NCBI RefSeq assembly: GCF_001425025.1
Contig: NZ_LMDE01000009.1
Location: 341,479 to 405,478 of the forward strand
Source of the DNA: Nocardioides sp. Root122
GTDB lineage: Bacteria; Actinomycetota; Actinomycetes; Propionibacteriales; Nocardioidaceae
Direction of reading: 5' to 3'
Length of the DNA stretch: 64,000 nucleotides
Shown: in pieces, positions 39,169 to 49,296 of the stretch
Layout of the letters: each line of letters starts with the position of its first letter
Numbering within the stretch: the stretch's first letter is position 1
Translations under genes and position numbers: made by a program
Notes under the pieces: model-generated
Told to the model about the DNA's origin: nothing
The model's database searches: none
Seen by the model: the letters and a program-made list of their open reading frames with translations, nothing else

Positions 39169-42100
39169 TTGCCCGCACGCACGCTCCGCACAGCGCTCCA
39201 CCTGACGACTCTGACGGCCCTGGTGGCCGCCCCGCTGGCGGTGGGCATCACCGCCCCGGCGAGCGCGAGCGTCTCGTCCGCGATCTCGTCCTTCCCCTAC
39301 ACGCAGGACTGGTCGGGCCTGACCGCCACCAGCACCTGGGCCGACTTCCCCGGCGTGGAGGGCTTCACGACCGGCACCACCATCGCGGCCGGCAACCTGC
39401 CCAACACCACGGACGTCGGCACCCTGACCGCCGAGGGCACGCTGACCTCCAACCTGGTCATCCGCACCGGCACGGCCGCCCCCAACGGCGACTCCAACGG
39501 TGGCGTCCTCGCCTACCCCAACGTCGCGAACAAGACGGTGGCGCTGAGCGCCACGGGCAGCGTCACCACGCCGCTGCTGGCGTTCCACCTCGACACGACC
39601 GGCCGGTCCGGCTTCAGCGTCGACTACGACCTCCAGGACCTCGACAGCAGCGCGGACGACCAGCCGACGCGCGTCGCCCTCCAGTACCGGGTCGGCACCT
39701 CGGGCGCCTACACCAACGTCCCGTCCGCCTACGTCTCCGATGCCACGACCGCGGCCAACACCACGGTGACCTCGACCCACGTCTCGGCGACGTTGCCGTC
39801 GGCCGTCGACGGCCGCCCGGACGTCTTCCTCCGCGTGATCACGCTCGACAACGCCTCGGGCAGCAACGAGCACGTCGGCGTCGACAACATCACCATCGCC
39901 GCCGGTGGCGGCGCTGCCCCGCTCGCGGCCACCGACCCGGGCGACCGGACCGGCTACGTCGGCAAGCCGCTGGCCGAGATCACGCTGCAGGCGACCGGCG
40001 GAGCGACGCCCTACACGTGGAGCGCCACGGGCCTGCCGGACGGCATCACCGTGAGCCCTGCCGGCGTCGTCTCGGGCACGCCGACCGCGACGGGCACCTC
40101 CACGGTCACCGCGACCGCCACCGACGCGGCCGGTGCGACGGCGTCGACCGAGTTCGACATCGTCGTCTCGGAGCTGCCGGTCAAGCCGTTGAAGACCATC
40201 CCGGAGATCCAGGGCGACGGGGCGACCTCCCCCCTCGACGGCCAGGACGTCTCGGTCGAGGGCGTCGTCACCGCGCGCTACCCCGACGGCGGCCTCAACG
40301 GCTACGTCATCCAGACGCCCGGCTACGACCCGCAGGACGACGCCACCCCGGCCGCCTCGGACGGCCTGTTCGTCTACTTCGGCTCCACCCCCGGCTACCC
40401 GGTCCCCGCGGTCGGCGAGCACGTCACGATCCTCAACGGTCGCGTCACCGAGTTCTCCGGCATCACCGAGGTCACCGTGACCAACGGCGACTTCGTCGAG
40501 ACCCGCGCCGCCACCGCCGAGGAGGCCGTCGCCCCGGGCACCGTCGTCCCCGGGACCGACTGCGCCGAGGGCGACTGCCCGACGGGCGCCGAGCTCGACG
40601 CGCTCCGAGAGGCCCACGAGCACGAGGCGTTCCTGCCGACCGGCGCGCACACCGTCACCGACTCCTACAGCGGCGGTGTCGGGTCGTCGTCGATGCGCGG
40701 CGAGTTCAAGCTCGCGATGCGCTCGGCCGAGCCCCTCTACGTCCCGCTGGAGAAGGCACGTCCGACCGAGTCGCAGCGCATCGCCGACATCACCGCGTTC
40801 AACGCCGCCCACGGCGTGGTGCTCGACGACGGCGCGACCGTCACGTTCAACGCCTCCACCGCCTACCCGTGGCTGACCCTGACCAACACGGTCCGCGCGG
40901 GTGCGGGCGCCACCTTCGTCAAGCCGGTGGTCCTCGACTACCGGTTCGGCTCGTGGCGCCTGCAGCCCGCCAACCGCATCCAGCCGGGCAGCGACGGCAG
41001 CGGGCAGGTCGCCTTCGAGCAGGACCGCCCCGCCTCACCGGACGACGTCACCGGCGCCGCGGGCAACCTGAAGATCGCCACCTTCAACATGCTCAACTAC
41101 TTCGTCCACCCGGCACAGGACTGGGTCGCCACCGGCGGTGACGCCTACCCCGGCACCAGCCGCACCTGCACCTACTACAACGACCGCGCCGGCAACCGGA
41201 TCACCGCGAACACCTGCACGTGGCGCGACCCGCGCACCCAGCCGCCGGGCACCCTGCCCGACATCGGCCCCCGTGGCGCTGCGACGGCCGTCAGCCTGGC
41301 GCGCCAGCAGGTCAAGGAGGTCGCGGCCATCAACACGATGGACGCCGACGTGATGAGCCTCGAGGAGGTCGAGAACCCGGTCAAGCTGGGCTACTCCGAC
41401 CGCGACGCCGCGCTCAAGGTGCTCGTCGCCGCGCTCAACGCCGACTGGGACGCCACGCACCCCGGTCAGGACCCGCAGGTCCTCGGCAGGCGCTGGGCCT
41501 ACGTCGAGACCCCGCGCGCCGCGGCGCAGCCGACCGTGCAGGAGCAGGACGCCATCCGCTCGGCGTTCATCTACAACCCGCGCGTGGTCAGCACCGTGGG
41601 CCGCTCGGAGATCCTCGTGAACTCGCCGCCGTTCCGCAACGCGCGTGAGCCCCTGGCGCAGGCCTTCAAGCACGTCGACGGCACGCGCGACGACGCCTTC
41701 CTGGTGATCGTCAACCACTTCAAGTCCAAGGGTGGGCCCGACGACCCGTCGACCATCGCCGGCACCGACAACGAGGACACGGGCAACGGCGCCGGCTCCT
41801 ACAACGGTGACCGCGTCCGTCAGGCGCGGGCCCTCGACGCCTTCGCCGACTCCCTCGTCGAGGACAAGGGCATCGCGTCGGTCTTCATGACCGGTGACTA
41901 CAACTCCTACTCCCACGAGGACCCGGTCACCACGCTCGAGGGCCTCGGCTGGAACCCGCTCGACGCCGACAACGGTGAGACCAGCTACTTCTTCGGTGGC
42001 CTGGCCGGATCGCTCGACCACGTCTTCGCCAACGACGCCGCGCTGGACCTGGTCCAGGGCGCGACGATCTGGCCGATCAACGCCAACGAGCCGATCTACT

Positions 42101-45100
42101 ACGAGTACAGCCGCTACAACTACAACGTCACGCCGCTCTACGACGAGACCGCGTTCCGCTCCTCCGACCACAACCCGGAGATCATCGGCATCCGGGCCCC
42201 GACCTCCGCGGCCCCGGCGACCGTTGACACCGTCCAGGTCCTCGCGTCCAACGACTTCCACGGACGCCTCCTCGACGACCCGGGCAGCGCCTCCGCAGGT
42301 GCGGCGGCGATGGCCGGCGCGGTCAAGGGCCTGCGCCAGGAGAACGGCAACACCGCGTTCGTGATGGCCGGCGACATCGTCGGTGCCTCGACGTTCGAGT
42401 CGTTCATCCAGAACGACAAGCCCACGATCGATGCGATGAACGAGGCCGGCCTCGAGGTCTCCGCGGCCGGCAACCACGAGTTCGACCAGGGCTACGACGA
42501 CCTGATGGACCGCATCATGTCCGCGACCGACCCCGAGGGCGGGGCCGCCTGGCCCTACATCGCGGCCAACGTCCGTGACGCCGCCACCGGCGACTACGCC
42601 CTCGCGACCGACCGCACCGACGGCAACTTCGCGCACTCCGACGGCGCCACCTGGTGGAAGGAGTTCACCGGCCTCGACGGCGGGGCCGGCATCAAGGTCG
42701 GCTTCGTTGGTGCGGTGACGGAGGACCTCGACTCCCTGGTCGCCCCGTCGGCGATCGACGGGCTGGAGATCACCAGCATCGTCGACGAGGTCAACGACGC
42801 CGCCGCCGACCTCAAGGCCACCGGCTGTGGCGGCGAGGCCTGCGACCTGGTGATCGAGCTGGTGCACGAGGGTGCGCCCAGCCCCAGCTGCGACACCGTG
42901 CGCAACGACACCGCCTCGACCTTCGGCCGCATCGTCCACGGGGCGAGCACCGACGTCGACGCCATCGTCTCCGGTCACACCCACCTCAAGTACAACTGCA
43001 AGGTCGACGTCGCCGGCAAGGCGCTCCCGCGTCCGGTGGTCTCGGCCGGCCAGTACGGCTCCTACCTCAACCAGCTGCAGTTCGACTTCGCGCCGGGCAC
43101 CGACGACCTGGTGGGCATCCGCCAGCACGTCCTGGCGATGAAGGACTACGACGAGGACGCCGACACCAAGGCGATCGTCGACGCTGCCGTCCAGGTCGCC
43201 GAGGTCGAGGGTGCGGTCGAGCTCGGCCAGGTGGCCGCCCCGTTCAAGCGCGCCCGGCGGGTCGACCCGCAGAGCGGCGTCGTGGAGAACCGCGGTGGCG
43301 AGTCGACGCTCGGCAACCTCGTCGCGGAGATGCAGCGCTGGAAGACCGGCGCCGACATCGGCGTGATGAACCCAGGCGGCCTGCGCGACGACCTGATCGG
43401 CACCGGCGACGGTCCCGGTCCGGTCACCCGCCGCGAGGCGGCCAACGTGCAGCCTTTCGCCAACACGCTCGTGACCGTCGACCTGACGGGGGCGCAGCTC
43501 AAGCTGCTGCTCGAGCAGCAGTGGCAGCGTGACCCCGACAACAACGTCCCCTCACGGCCGTTCCTGCGCCTGGGCACCTCGCAGGGCTTCACCTGGACCG
43601 AGGACTCGTCCCGGGCCGAGGGCAACCGGATCACCGGGATGTGGCTCGACGGCGTGGCCATCGACCCGGCCGGCACCTACACGGTCTCCGCGAACAGCTT
43701 CATCGCGACCGGAGGCGACAACTTCCGGGCGCTGACGCTGGGAACCGACCGGCAGGACACCGGCTTCACCGACCTGCAGGCGACCATCGACTACCTCGAC
43801 GAGCACGCCAACACGTCCGAGGGCGACGCGCCACTGCCGGTGGACTACCGCCAGCACGGCGTGGGCGCGCGGGTCGCCGGCGGTCCGTTCGGCGCGGGAG
43901 ACACCGTCACCGTGGCCCTCGACTCCCTGTCGATGACCGGCGGCGGCACCTCCGCGGACGTCACCGACGTCACGGACACCTCGGTGGTCGTCTCCCGCGG
44001 CGCGGTCGACCTGGGGACCTTCCCGGTCACGACGGCGCTGCCCACCACGCCCTACGACGTCCCGGGCACGGCCTCGGTCAGCTTCACGCTGCCGGCCGGC
44101 CTGAGCGGCGGCACCACGTGGTTCACCCTCACCGGCGCCGCCACCGGGACCACCGCCAGGATCCCGGTCGACGTCGTCGACACCAGGGCGGACTCCACGG
44201 TCACGGGCACCGCCAGCGACATCACGTGGGGCGAGGCGGGTTCGGTCTCGGTGGCCGTGAGCCCGGCTGCCGACGGTGGCACGGTGGAGCTCTACGACGG
44301 CACGACGAAGATCGGCGAAGGCACCCTCGCGGGCGACGCCACGACGATCGCGGTCCCGGCCGAGTCGCTGTCCGTGGGGGCCCACACCCTGACGTTGAGG
44401 TTCCTCGGGACCGACGGCGTCAAGCCCTCGCAGGGCGAGGTCGTGGTCACGGTGGTGAAGGCCCCGTCGACGGTGTCGGGCACGGCTGCCGACATCACCT
44501 GGGGCGAGGCGGGCTCGGTGTCGGTGACGGTTGACCCGTCGTCGGCGACGGGCACCGTGGAGCTCCACGACGGCGCGACGAAGCTCGGCGAGGCCACGCT
44601 CGACTCGGGCGCAGCCACGATCGCGATCCCGGCCGGGACGCTGACGCCCGGCAGCCACTCGCTGACGCTGACCTACCTCGGCGACGCCCGGCACGCGGGG
44701 AGCGAGGGGACCGTGACCGTGACCGTGGCCAAGGCCCCGACGACCGTGTCCGGCTCGGACACCACGATCCAGTGGGCCAAGGGCGGCTCGGTGCAGGTCA
44801 CCGTGTCCCCGGCTGCGGCGACCGGCACGGTGGAGCTCCTCGACGGCACGAGGCGGCTCGGCTCTGCCACCCTCAACGGCGGCTCGGCTCGCATCACGAT
44901 CCCGTCCAAGGCGCTCGACGTCGGGCGTCACACCCTGACCGTGAGCTACCTGGGCTCGGCGACCCACGCCGCGTCCCAGGGCACGGTCACGGTCACCGTC
45001 ACCAAGTCCAAGCCCAAGGCCACGCCCGCGGTCCGGATCGACGAGCCGAAGGCGATCAAGGCAGGGGAGAGGGCATCGATCACCGTCGAGGTGTCCGCGG

Positions 45101-45303
45101 ACGGCCACACGCCGACCGGGCTGGTGCTGGTCCTCCTGAGGGACGGCAGCAAGCACGCCGAGGTGCTCGCGAGCCTGGACGACGGGCAGGCGACCGTACG
45201 GCCGCGGATGGCGAAGGCGGGCGACTACGAGGTCACCGCGATCTACGGCGGCGACCGCGGCACGCTGCCCGGCGGTGACACCGCCCGGCTGCGGGTGAGG
45301 TGA
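39169..45303 (+). CDS. Giant secreted nuclease-5'-nucleotidase with Ig-like repeats
   Basis: 2,044 residues from TTG 39169 behind AAGGGACC; the longer frame adds 26 residues that break the signal peptide. Signal peptide (about 1-30, ending APASASV). He_PIG-type Ig domain (about 250-335). OB-fold domain (about 340-440, VSVEGVVTARYP). ExeM/NucH-type endonuclease domain (about 630-1010): IATFNMLNYF, DVMSLEEVEN, VNHFKSKGG, MTGDYNSY, SSDHNPEI. Metallophosphatase 5'-nucleotidase (about 1020-1310): VLASNDFHGR, MAGDIVGAS, AAGNHEFDQGYDD, SGHTHLKYN. Its C-terminal substrate domain (about 1350-1560, MNPGGLRDD, NSFIATGGDNF). Three Ig-like repeats (about 1675-1950) and a fourth, diverged one. It would degrade extracellular DNA and strip phosphate from the nucleotides, suiting the phosphate regulators nearby. 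There is no LPXTG. Confidence 0.92.
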   Translation: MPARTLRTALHLTTLTALVAAPLAVGITAPASASVSSAISSFPYTQDWSGLTATSTWADFPGVEGFTTGTTIAAGNLPNTTDVGTLTAEGTLTSNLVIRTGTAAPNGDSNGGVLAYPNVANKTVALSATGSVTTPLLAFHLDTTGRSGFSVDYDLQDLDSSADDQPTRVALQYRVGTSGAYTNVPSAYVSDATTAANTTVTSTHVSATLPSAVDGRPDVFLRVITLDNASGSNEHVGVDNITIAAGGGAAPLAATDPGDRTGYVGKPLAEITLQATGGATPYTWSATGLPDGITVSPAGVVSGTPTATGTSTVTATATDAAGATASTEFDIVVSELPVKPLKTIPEIQGDGATSPLDGQDVSVEGVVTARYPDGGLNGYVIQTPGYDPQDDATPAASDGLFVYFGSTPGYPVPAVGEHVTILNGRVTEFSGITEVTVTNGDFVETRAATAEEAVAPGTVVPGTDCAEGDCPTGAELDALREAHEHEAFLPTGAHTVTDSYSGGVGSSSMRGEFKLAMRSAEPLYVPLEKARPTESQRIADITAFNAAHGVVLDDGATVTFNASTAYPWLTLTNTVRAGAGATFVKPVVLDYRFGSWRLQPANRIQPGSDGSGQVAFEQDRPASPDDVTGAAGNLKIATFNMLNYFVHPAQDWVATGGDAYPGTSRTCTYYNDRAGNRITANTCTWRDPRTQPPGTLPDIGPRGAATAVSLARQQVKEVAAINTMDADVMSLEEVENPVKLGYSDRDAALKVLVAALNADWDATHPGQDPQVLGRRWAYVETPRAAAQPTVQEQDAIRSAFIYNPRVVSTVGRSEILVNSPPFRNAREPLAQAFKHVDGTRDDAFLVIVNHFKSKGGPDDPSTIAGTDNEDTGNGAGSYNGDRVRQARALDAFADSLVEDKGIASVFMTGDYNSYSHEDPVTTLEGLGWNPLDADNGETSYFFGGLAGSLDHVFANDAALDLVQGATIWPINANEPIYYEYSRYNYNVTPLYDETAFRSSDHNPEIIGIRAPTSAAPATVDTVQVLASNDFHGRLLDDPGSASAGAAAMAGAVKGLRQENGNTAFVMAGDIVGASTFESFIQNDKPTIDAMNEAGLEVSAAGNHEFDQGYDDLMDRIMSATDPEGGAAWPYIAANVRDAATGDYALATDRTDGNFAHSDGATWWKEFTGLDGGAGIKVGFVGAVTEDLDSLVAPSAIDGLEITSIVDEVNDAAADLKATGCGGEACDLVIELVHEGAPSPSCDTVRNDTASTFGRIVHGASTDVDAIVSGHTHLKYNCKVDVAGKALPRPVVSAGQYGSYLNQLQFDFAPGTDDLVGIRQHVLAMKDYDEDADTKAIVDAAVQVAEVEGAVELGQVAAPFKRARRVDPQSGVVENRGGESTLGNLVAEMQRWKTGADIGVMNPGGLRDDLIGTGDGPGPVTRREAANVQPFANTLVTVDLTGAQLKLLLEQQWQRDPDNNVPSRPFLRLGTSQGFTWTEDSSRAEGNRITGMWLDGVAIDPAGTYTVSANSFIATGGDNFRALTLGTDRQDTGFTDLQATIDYLDEHANTSEGDAPLPVDYRQHGVGARVAGGPFGAGDTVTVALDSLSMTGGGTSADVTDVTDTSVVVSRGAVDLGTFPVTTALPTTPYDVPGTASVSFTLPAGLSGGTTWFTLTGAATGTTARIPVDVVDTRADSTVTGTASDITWGEAGSVSVAVSPAADGGTVELYDGTTKIGEGTLAGDATTIAVPAESLSVGAHTLTLRFLGTDGVKPSQGEVVVTVVKAPSTVSGTAADITWGEAGSVSVTVDPSSATGTVELHDGATKLGEATLDSGAATIAIPAGTLTPGSHSLTLTYLGDARHAGSEGTVTVTVAKAPTTVSGSDTTIQWAKGGSVQVTVSPAAATGTVELLDGTRRLGSATLNGGSARITIPSKALDVGRHTLTVSYLGSATHAASQGTVTVTVTKSKPKATPAVRIDEPKAIKAGERASITVEVSADGHTPTGLVLVLLRDGSKHAEVLASLDDGQATVRPRMAKAGDYEVTAIYGGDRGTLPGGDTARLRVR
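44193..45002 (+). repeat. Three tandem repeats coding Big_3-type Ig domains
   Basis: Units of about 267-273 bp at about 44193-44459, 44460-44729 and 44730-45002. Each encodes TVSGTAADITWGEAGS-like start, GTVELYDGT-like strand and a closing TVTVTK. Conserved enough to allow recombination-driven copy-number change. Confidence 0.7.
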
Positions 45304-45325
45304 CCGGCATCCACTGAACGACCAG

Positions 45326-45355
45326 AGTCCCGGGCCACCACGGTGGCCCGGGACT
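45326..45355 (+). terminator. Terminator after the nuclease gene
   Basis: AGTCCCGGGCCACC (45326-45339), AC, GGTGGCCCGGGACT (45342-45355), followed by TCTGCGTT; 22 bp after the stop. A perfect, very stable stem. Confidence 0.8.
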
Positions 45356-45379
45356 TCTGCGTTGGGAGACCCTCGCCCC

Positions 45380-45385
45380 TAGACT
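45380..45385 (+). promoter_or_regulatory. Leaderless -10 (TAGACT) for cysS
   Basis: TAGACT, 6 nt (CGGCGG), GTG 45392. Confidence 0.6.
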
Positions 45386-45391
45386 CGGCGG

Positions 45392-46792
45392 GTGACTCTG
45401 AGGCTCCACGACACCGCGACGCGCGAGGCGCGCGACTTCGTCCCCCTGGTCGAGGGTCGGGCGGGCATCTACGTGTGTGGCCTCACCGTCCAGTCGGAGC
45501 CCCACGTGGGCCACGTGCGCTCCGCGGTCAACTTCGACGTCCTGCGGCGCTGGCTGACCGCGACCGGCTACGACGTCGACTTCATCCGCAACGTCACCGA
45601 CATCGACGACAAGATCCTCGCCAAGTCCGCGGAGCAGGGCGTCCACTGGTACGCCCTCGCCAGCGCGATGAAGCGCGAGCTCGACTCCGCGCTCGCCGCG
45701 ATCAACGTGCTGCCCCCGACCTACGAGCCGGGCGCCACCGGGCACGTGCCCGAGATCGTCGAGCTGATCGAGCAGCTCGTCGTCCGCGGCCATGCCTACG
45801 CGGCCGAGGACGGCAGCGGGGACGTCTACTTCGACGTGCGGAGCTGGCCGTCCTACGGCGAGCTGACGCGGCAGAAGATCGACGACATGGAGCCGGCAGG
45901 TGACGCCGACCCGCGCGGCAAGCGCGACCCGCGCGACTTCGCCCTCTGGAAGGGCTGGAAGAAGGAGACCGAGCCGCAGACGGCGGCCTGGCCCTCGCCC
46001 TGGGGCCCGGGGCGTCCGGGCTGGCACATCGAGTGCTCCGCGATGGCCGGGAAGTACCTCGGCCCGGCGTTCGACATCCACGGTGGCGGCGTCGACCTCC
46101 GCTTCCCGCACCACGAGAACGAGCAGGCCCAGTCCCGGGCGGCCGGCCGGCCGTTCGCGTCGTACTGGCTGCACAACGCCTGGATCACCACCGCGGGCGA
46201 GAAGATGAGCAAGTCGCTCGGCAACTCCCTGCTCATCCCGTCGGTGCTCGAGCGCGTGCGCGGGATCGAGCTGCGCTACTACATGGTGGCCGCGCACTAC
46301 CGCTCGCACGTCGAGTTCTCCTTCCAGGCGCTCGACGAGGCGGCCAAGGCGTTCCAGCGGGTCGAGGACTTCCTCGACCGCGCCGCCCCGGTCGTCGGCT
46401 CGTGGTTCGCCGCGCTGCCCGACACCTTCATCGAGGCGATGGACGACGACCTCGGCACCCCGGCCGCCGTCGCGGTCATCCACGACTCCGTGCGCGAGGG
46501 CAACCGGCTCCTGACCGCCGGGCCGTCCGACGCGCTGAGCCGGACCTTCGGCGAGGTCATCGCGATGCTCGACGTGCTCGGCCTCAACCCGGCCGACCCC
46601 GCCTGGGCCACCGGCCGCAGCGACGACCGGCTCACCGACGTGGTCGACGCCCTGGTGCAGGGCCTCCTGGCCGAGCGTGCGGCTGCCCGCGAGGCCAAGG
46701 ACTGGGCGCGGGCCGACGCGATCCGGGACCAGATCAAGGCAGCCGGTGTCGAGGTCGAGGACACCCCGTCCGGACCGAAGTGGAGCGTGTGA
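45392..46792 (+). CDS. cysS: Cysteine--tRNA ligase
   Basis: 466 residues from GTG 45392. It charges tRNA-Cys. The class I signature HVGH (HIGH) lies in [12 protein letters not shown] (about 45-48) and KMSKS in [11 protein letters not shown] (about 270-274). Zinc ligands are in VCGLTV (Cys), IECSAM (Cys) and [11 protein letters not shown] (His, Glu). The paralogue MshC, which joins cysteine to the mycothiol sugar, is shorter and begins differently, so this is the true synthetase. It leads a unit with rlmB, as in the mycobacterial Rv3579c-Rv3584 neighbourhood. Confidence 0.96.
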   Translation: MTLRLHDTATREARDFVPLVEGRAGIYVCGLTVQSEPHVGHVRSAVNFDVLRRWLTATGYDVDFIRNVTDIDDKILAKSAEQGVHWYALASAMKRELDSALAAINVLPPTYEPGATGHVPEIVELIEQLVVRGHAYAAEDGSGDVYFDVRSWPSYGELTRQKIDDMEPAGDADPRGKRDPRDFALWKGWKKETEPQTAAWPSPWGPGRPGWHIECSAMAGKYLGPAFDIHGGGVDLRFPHHENEQAQSRAAGRPFASYWLHNAWITTAGEKMSKSLGNSLLIPSVLERVRGIELRYYMVAAHYRSHVEFSFQALDEAAKAFQRVEDFLDRAAPVVGSWFAALPDTFIEAMDDDLGTPAAVAVIHDSVREGNRLLTAGPSDALSRTFGEVIAMLDVLGLNPADPAWATGRSDDRLTDVVDALVQGLLAERAAAREAKDWARADAIRDQIKAAGVEVEDTPSGPKWSV

Positions 46793-46793
46793 A

Positions 46794-47753
46794 GTGGCTG
46801 GCAATTCGAAGCGCAAGGGCGCCATCAAGAAGACCGGCAAGGGCAACCCCACCGCCGGGTCCGGCGGTCGCGTACGCCGCGGCCTCGAGGGCAAGGGACC
46901 GACGCCGAAGGCCAAGGACCGGCCCTACCACAAGGCGCACAAGTCGGCGGCCCGAGCGGAGAAGGAGCGGTCCACCCGCCCCAAGCGTCGTACGACCTCC
47001 GAGGCGGAGTGGGCGGCCGGGCGCAACTCGGTGGTCGAGCTGCTGCAGGCGGGCGTGCCCGTCTCGGCGATCTACGTCGCCGAGGGCGCCGAGCGCGACG
47101 GCCGGATGCGCGAGGCGTTCCGGCTCGCCGCCGACCGTGGACTCACGCTGCTCGAGGTCACCCGCAACGAGATGGACCGGATGACCAGCGGCGCCGTGCA
47201 CCAGGGCCTCGCCGTACGCCTCCCGGCCTACGAGTACGCCCACGCCGACGACCTGCTGGAGCGTGCCGCGGAGCTCAAGGAGCCGGCCCTCATCGTGGCG
47301 CTCGACCAGGTGACCGACCCCCGCAACCTGGGCGCGGTCATCCGCTCGGCCGCGGGCTTCGGCGCCCACGGCGTGCTGATCCCCGAGCGCCGTGCCGCCG
47401 GCATCACGGCCTCGGCGTGGAAGACCAGCGCCGGCGCGGCTGCTCGGCTGCCCGTCGCCCAGACCGTCAACCTGACCCGCCAGCTGAAGGCCTACCAGGA
47501 CGCCGGCTGCATGGTCGTCGGCCTCGCCGCTGACGGCGACATCACGCTGCCCGAGCTGGTCGCGCCGGACGGGCTGGCCGCAGGCCCGCTCGTCGTGGTG
47601 GTGGGCTCGGAGGGCAAGGGCCTGGGCCGTCTGGTCACCGAGACCTGCGACCAGATCGTGTCGATCCCGATGGCCGGTCAGCTGGAGTCCCTCAACGCCG
47701 GTGTGGCCGCCTCGGTGGCTCTCTACGCGATCTCGCAGGCCCGCCTGGGATGA
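46794..47753 (+). CDS. rlmB: 23S rRNA 2'-O-methyltransferase (RlmB/SpoU family)
   Basis: 319 residues from GTG 46794, 1 bp after the cysS stop. The N-terminal 75 residues are basic and Gly/Lys-rich, probably RNA binding and disordered. A TrmH substrate-binding domain (about 77-160, [15 protein letters not shown]) leads to the knotted SPOUT core: motif 1 [23 protein letters not shown], motif 2 [12 protein letters not shown], motif 3 [21 protein letters not shown]. RlmB methylates G2251 of 23S rRNA (E. coli numbering). The substrate guanine is inferred by family and synteny. Confidence 0.9.
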   Translation: MAGNSKRKGAIKKTGKGNPTAGSGGRVRRGLEGKGPTPKAKDRPYHKAHKSAARAEKERSTRPKRRTTSEAEWAAGRNSVVELLQAGVPVSAIYVAEGAERDGRMREAFRLAADRGLTLLEVTRNEMDRMTSGAVHQGLAVRLPAYEYAHADDLLERAAELKEPALIVALDQVTDPRNLGAVIRSAAGFGAHGVLIPERRAAGITASAWKTSAGAAARLPVAQTVNLTRQLKAYQDAGCMVVGLAADGDITLPELVAPDGLAAGPLVVVVGSEGKGLGRLVTETCDQIVSIPMAGQLESLNAGVAASVALYAISQARLG

Positions 47754-47763
47754 GCTCCGCCGG

Positions 47764-49296
47764 ATGAGCCTCCCGCGTCGCCTGCTCGTCGGCGCCGCGC
47801 TGGTGACCCTCAGCGTGGCGCTCGGCCTGGTGGTCGCGGTGTCGCTGTTCCTCACCAGCAGCCGGACGGTGGTGCTGCTGGGGCACGACACCGTCGTGCG
47901 TCCCACCCTGGCGCGCGACGCGGTGATCCAGACGGGGCCGATCCTCCCGGACCTCCGGATCCGCGACGTGGGACCAGTGGGGGCCACGTTGGCGCTCGGC
48001 AAGACCGAGGTCGGCTCGATCGAGGAGCTGGTCGACCGCTACGCCTACATCGCCGGCGACCCGACGGCGCAGGTCGACAAGGTGAGGGCCGTGCTCATCG
48101 ACATGGCCGTGGCGGCGGCCATCCGCGGGCTGGGGGTGGGTCTGCTGCCGGTGGCGGTGTTCCTGCTCCTCGGACGCCACCGCCGCGGAGAGCTCTTCCG
48201 CGGTCTCCGCACCCGGCAGGGGCTGCTGGCGCTGGTCCTGATCCTGGTCCTGCCCGTGCTGGTCTGGCAGCCGTGGGAGTCTCCGGAGGAGACGCAGGAG
48301 GGTCAGGGCACCTGGGTGACCCTCGAGGACTTCGTCGGTCCGGAGGCCGTCCTGCCCCGCGAGGTCCGCGACATCGAGATCCGCACGAGCGCGTTCACCA
48401 CGCAGAGCAGGCGGCTGGTGCTCAGCGCGCTCGGGACCTACAGCACGAGCAAGGACTTCTACTCCGACGCGGCAGCAGAGGCGGCGGACCTCGACCTCCG
48501 TGAGCCGGAGCCGGGGGAGACGGTGGCGCTGCTGGTGAGCGACCGCCACGACAACATCGGGATGGACCGCGTCGCGCGGGCCGTCGGTGAGGCTGCGGGC
48601 GCCAGCGTCGTGCTCGACGCGGGGGACGACACCTCCACCGGGCAGCCGTGGGAGGCGTTCAGCCTCGACTCGTTGGCCGGAGCCTTCGAGGACTGGGACC
48701 GCTTCGGCGTCGCCGGCAACCACGACCACGGCCCCTTCGTCAGTGGCTACCTGGCCGATCTCGGCTGGACGATGCTCGACAGCGAGGTGGTCGAGGCGCC
48801 CTGGGGAGGTTCCCTCCTCGGCGTCGACGACCCCCGCAGCAGCGGCCTGGGGAGCTGGCGCGACGAGACCGGCCTGAGCTTCGCCGAGGTCGCCGAACGC
48901 CTGGCCGACACCGCCTGCTCGGCCATGGAGGACGGGAAGCGGGTGAGCACCGTGCTGGTCCACGACGCCAACCTCGGCCGCGAGGCGCTGAGCCGCGGGT
49001 GCGTGGACCTCGTGGTCGGCGGGCACACCCACGTCCAGGCAGGACCCGATGCGGTCGAGGGCGAGGACGGCAGCGTCGGCTACCGGTGGACCAACGGCAC
49101 GACCGGCGGGGCGGCGTACGCCATCGCGCTCGGCAGCAAGCCGCGCCGCAACGCCGACGTCAGTCTCGTCACCTACGCCGACGGACGCCCCACCGGCCTG
49201 CAGTGGGTGCGCCTGCGCACCGACGGGACGTGGCGGGTCGGCGACTGGGCGCCCATCGAGCCCGTGGCCGCCGACGACCTCACTCCTCGCCCGTGA
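47764..49296 (+). CDS. Membrane metallophosphoesterase
   Basis: 510 residues from ATG 47764, 10 bp after rlmB. Three membrane segments (about 5-30, 122-140, 160-175) precede an exported or cytoplasmic phosphoesterase domain (about 255-490). Calcineurin-type metal motifs: SDRHDN (D-x-H variant), DAGDDTS (GD), GVAGNHDHGP (GNHD), VHDA and GGHTHVQAG (GHTH). The first motif reads DRH where most have D-x-H. The substrate is unknown. Its 3' end overlaps the opposite-strand DUF4032 gene by 17 bp. Confidence 0.8.
   Translation: MSLPRRLLVGAALVTLSVALGLVVAVSLFLTSSRTVVLLGHDTVVRPTLARDAVIQTGPILPDLRIRDVGPVGATLALGKTEVGSIEELVDRYAYIAGDPTAQVDKVRAVLIDMAVAAAIRGLGVGLLPVAVFLLLGRHRRGELFRGLRTRQGLLALVLILVLPVLVWQPWESPEETQEGQGTWVTLEDFVGPEAVLPREVRDIEIRTSAFTTQSRRLVLSALGTYSTSKDFYSDAAAEAADLDLREPEPGETVALLVSDRHDNIGMDRVARAVGEAAGASVVLDAGDDTSTGQPWEAFSLDSLAGAFEDWDRFGVAGNHDHGPFVSGYLADLGWTMLDSEVVEAPWGGSLLGVDDPRSSGLGSWRDETGLSFAEVAERLADTACSAMEDGKRVSTVLVHDANLGREALSRGCVDLVVGGHTHVQAGPDAVEGEDGSVGYRWTNGTTGGAAYAIALGSKPRRNADVSLVTYADGRPTGLQWVRLRTDGTWRVGDWAPIEPVAADDLTPRP

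Noticed and set aside
39094..43128. Long antisense frames under the nuclease gene
   Set aside because: Gly/Arg/Val-rich shadow translations with no recognisable domain; the sense frame has clear catalytic motifs.
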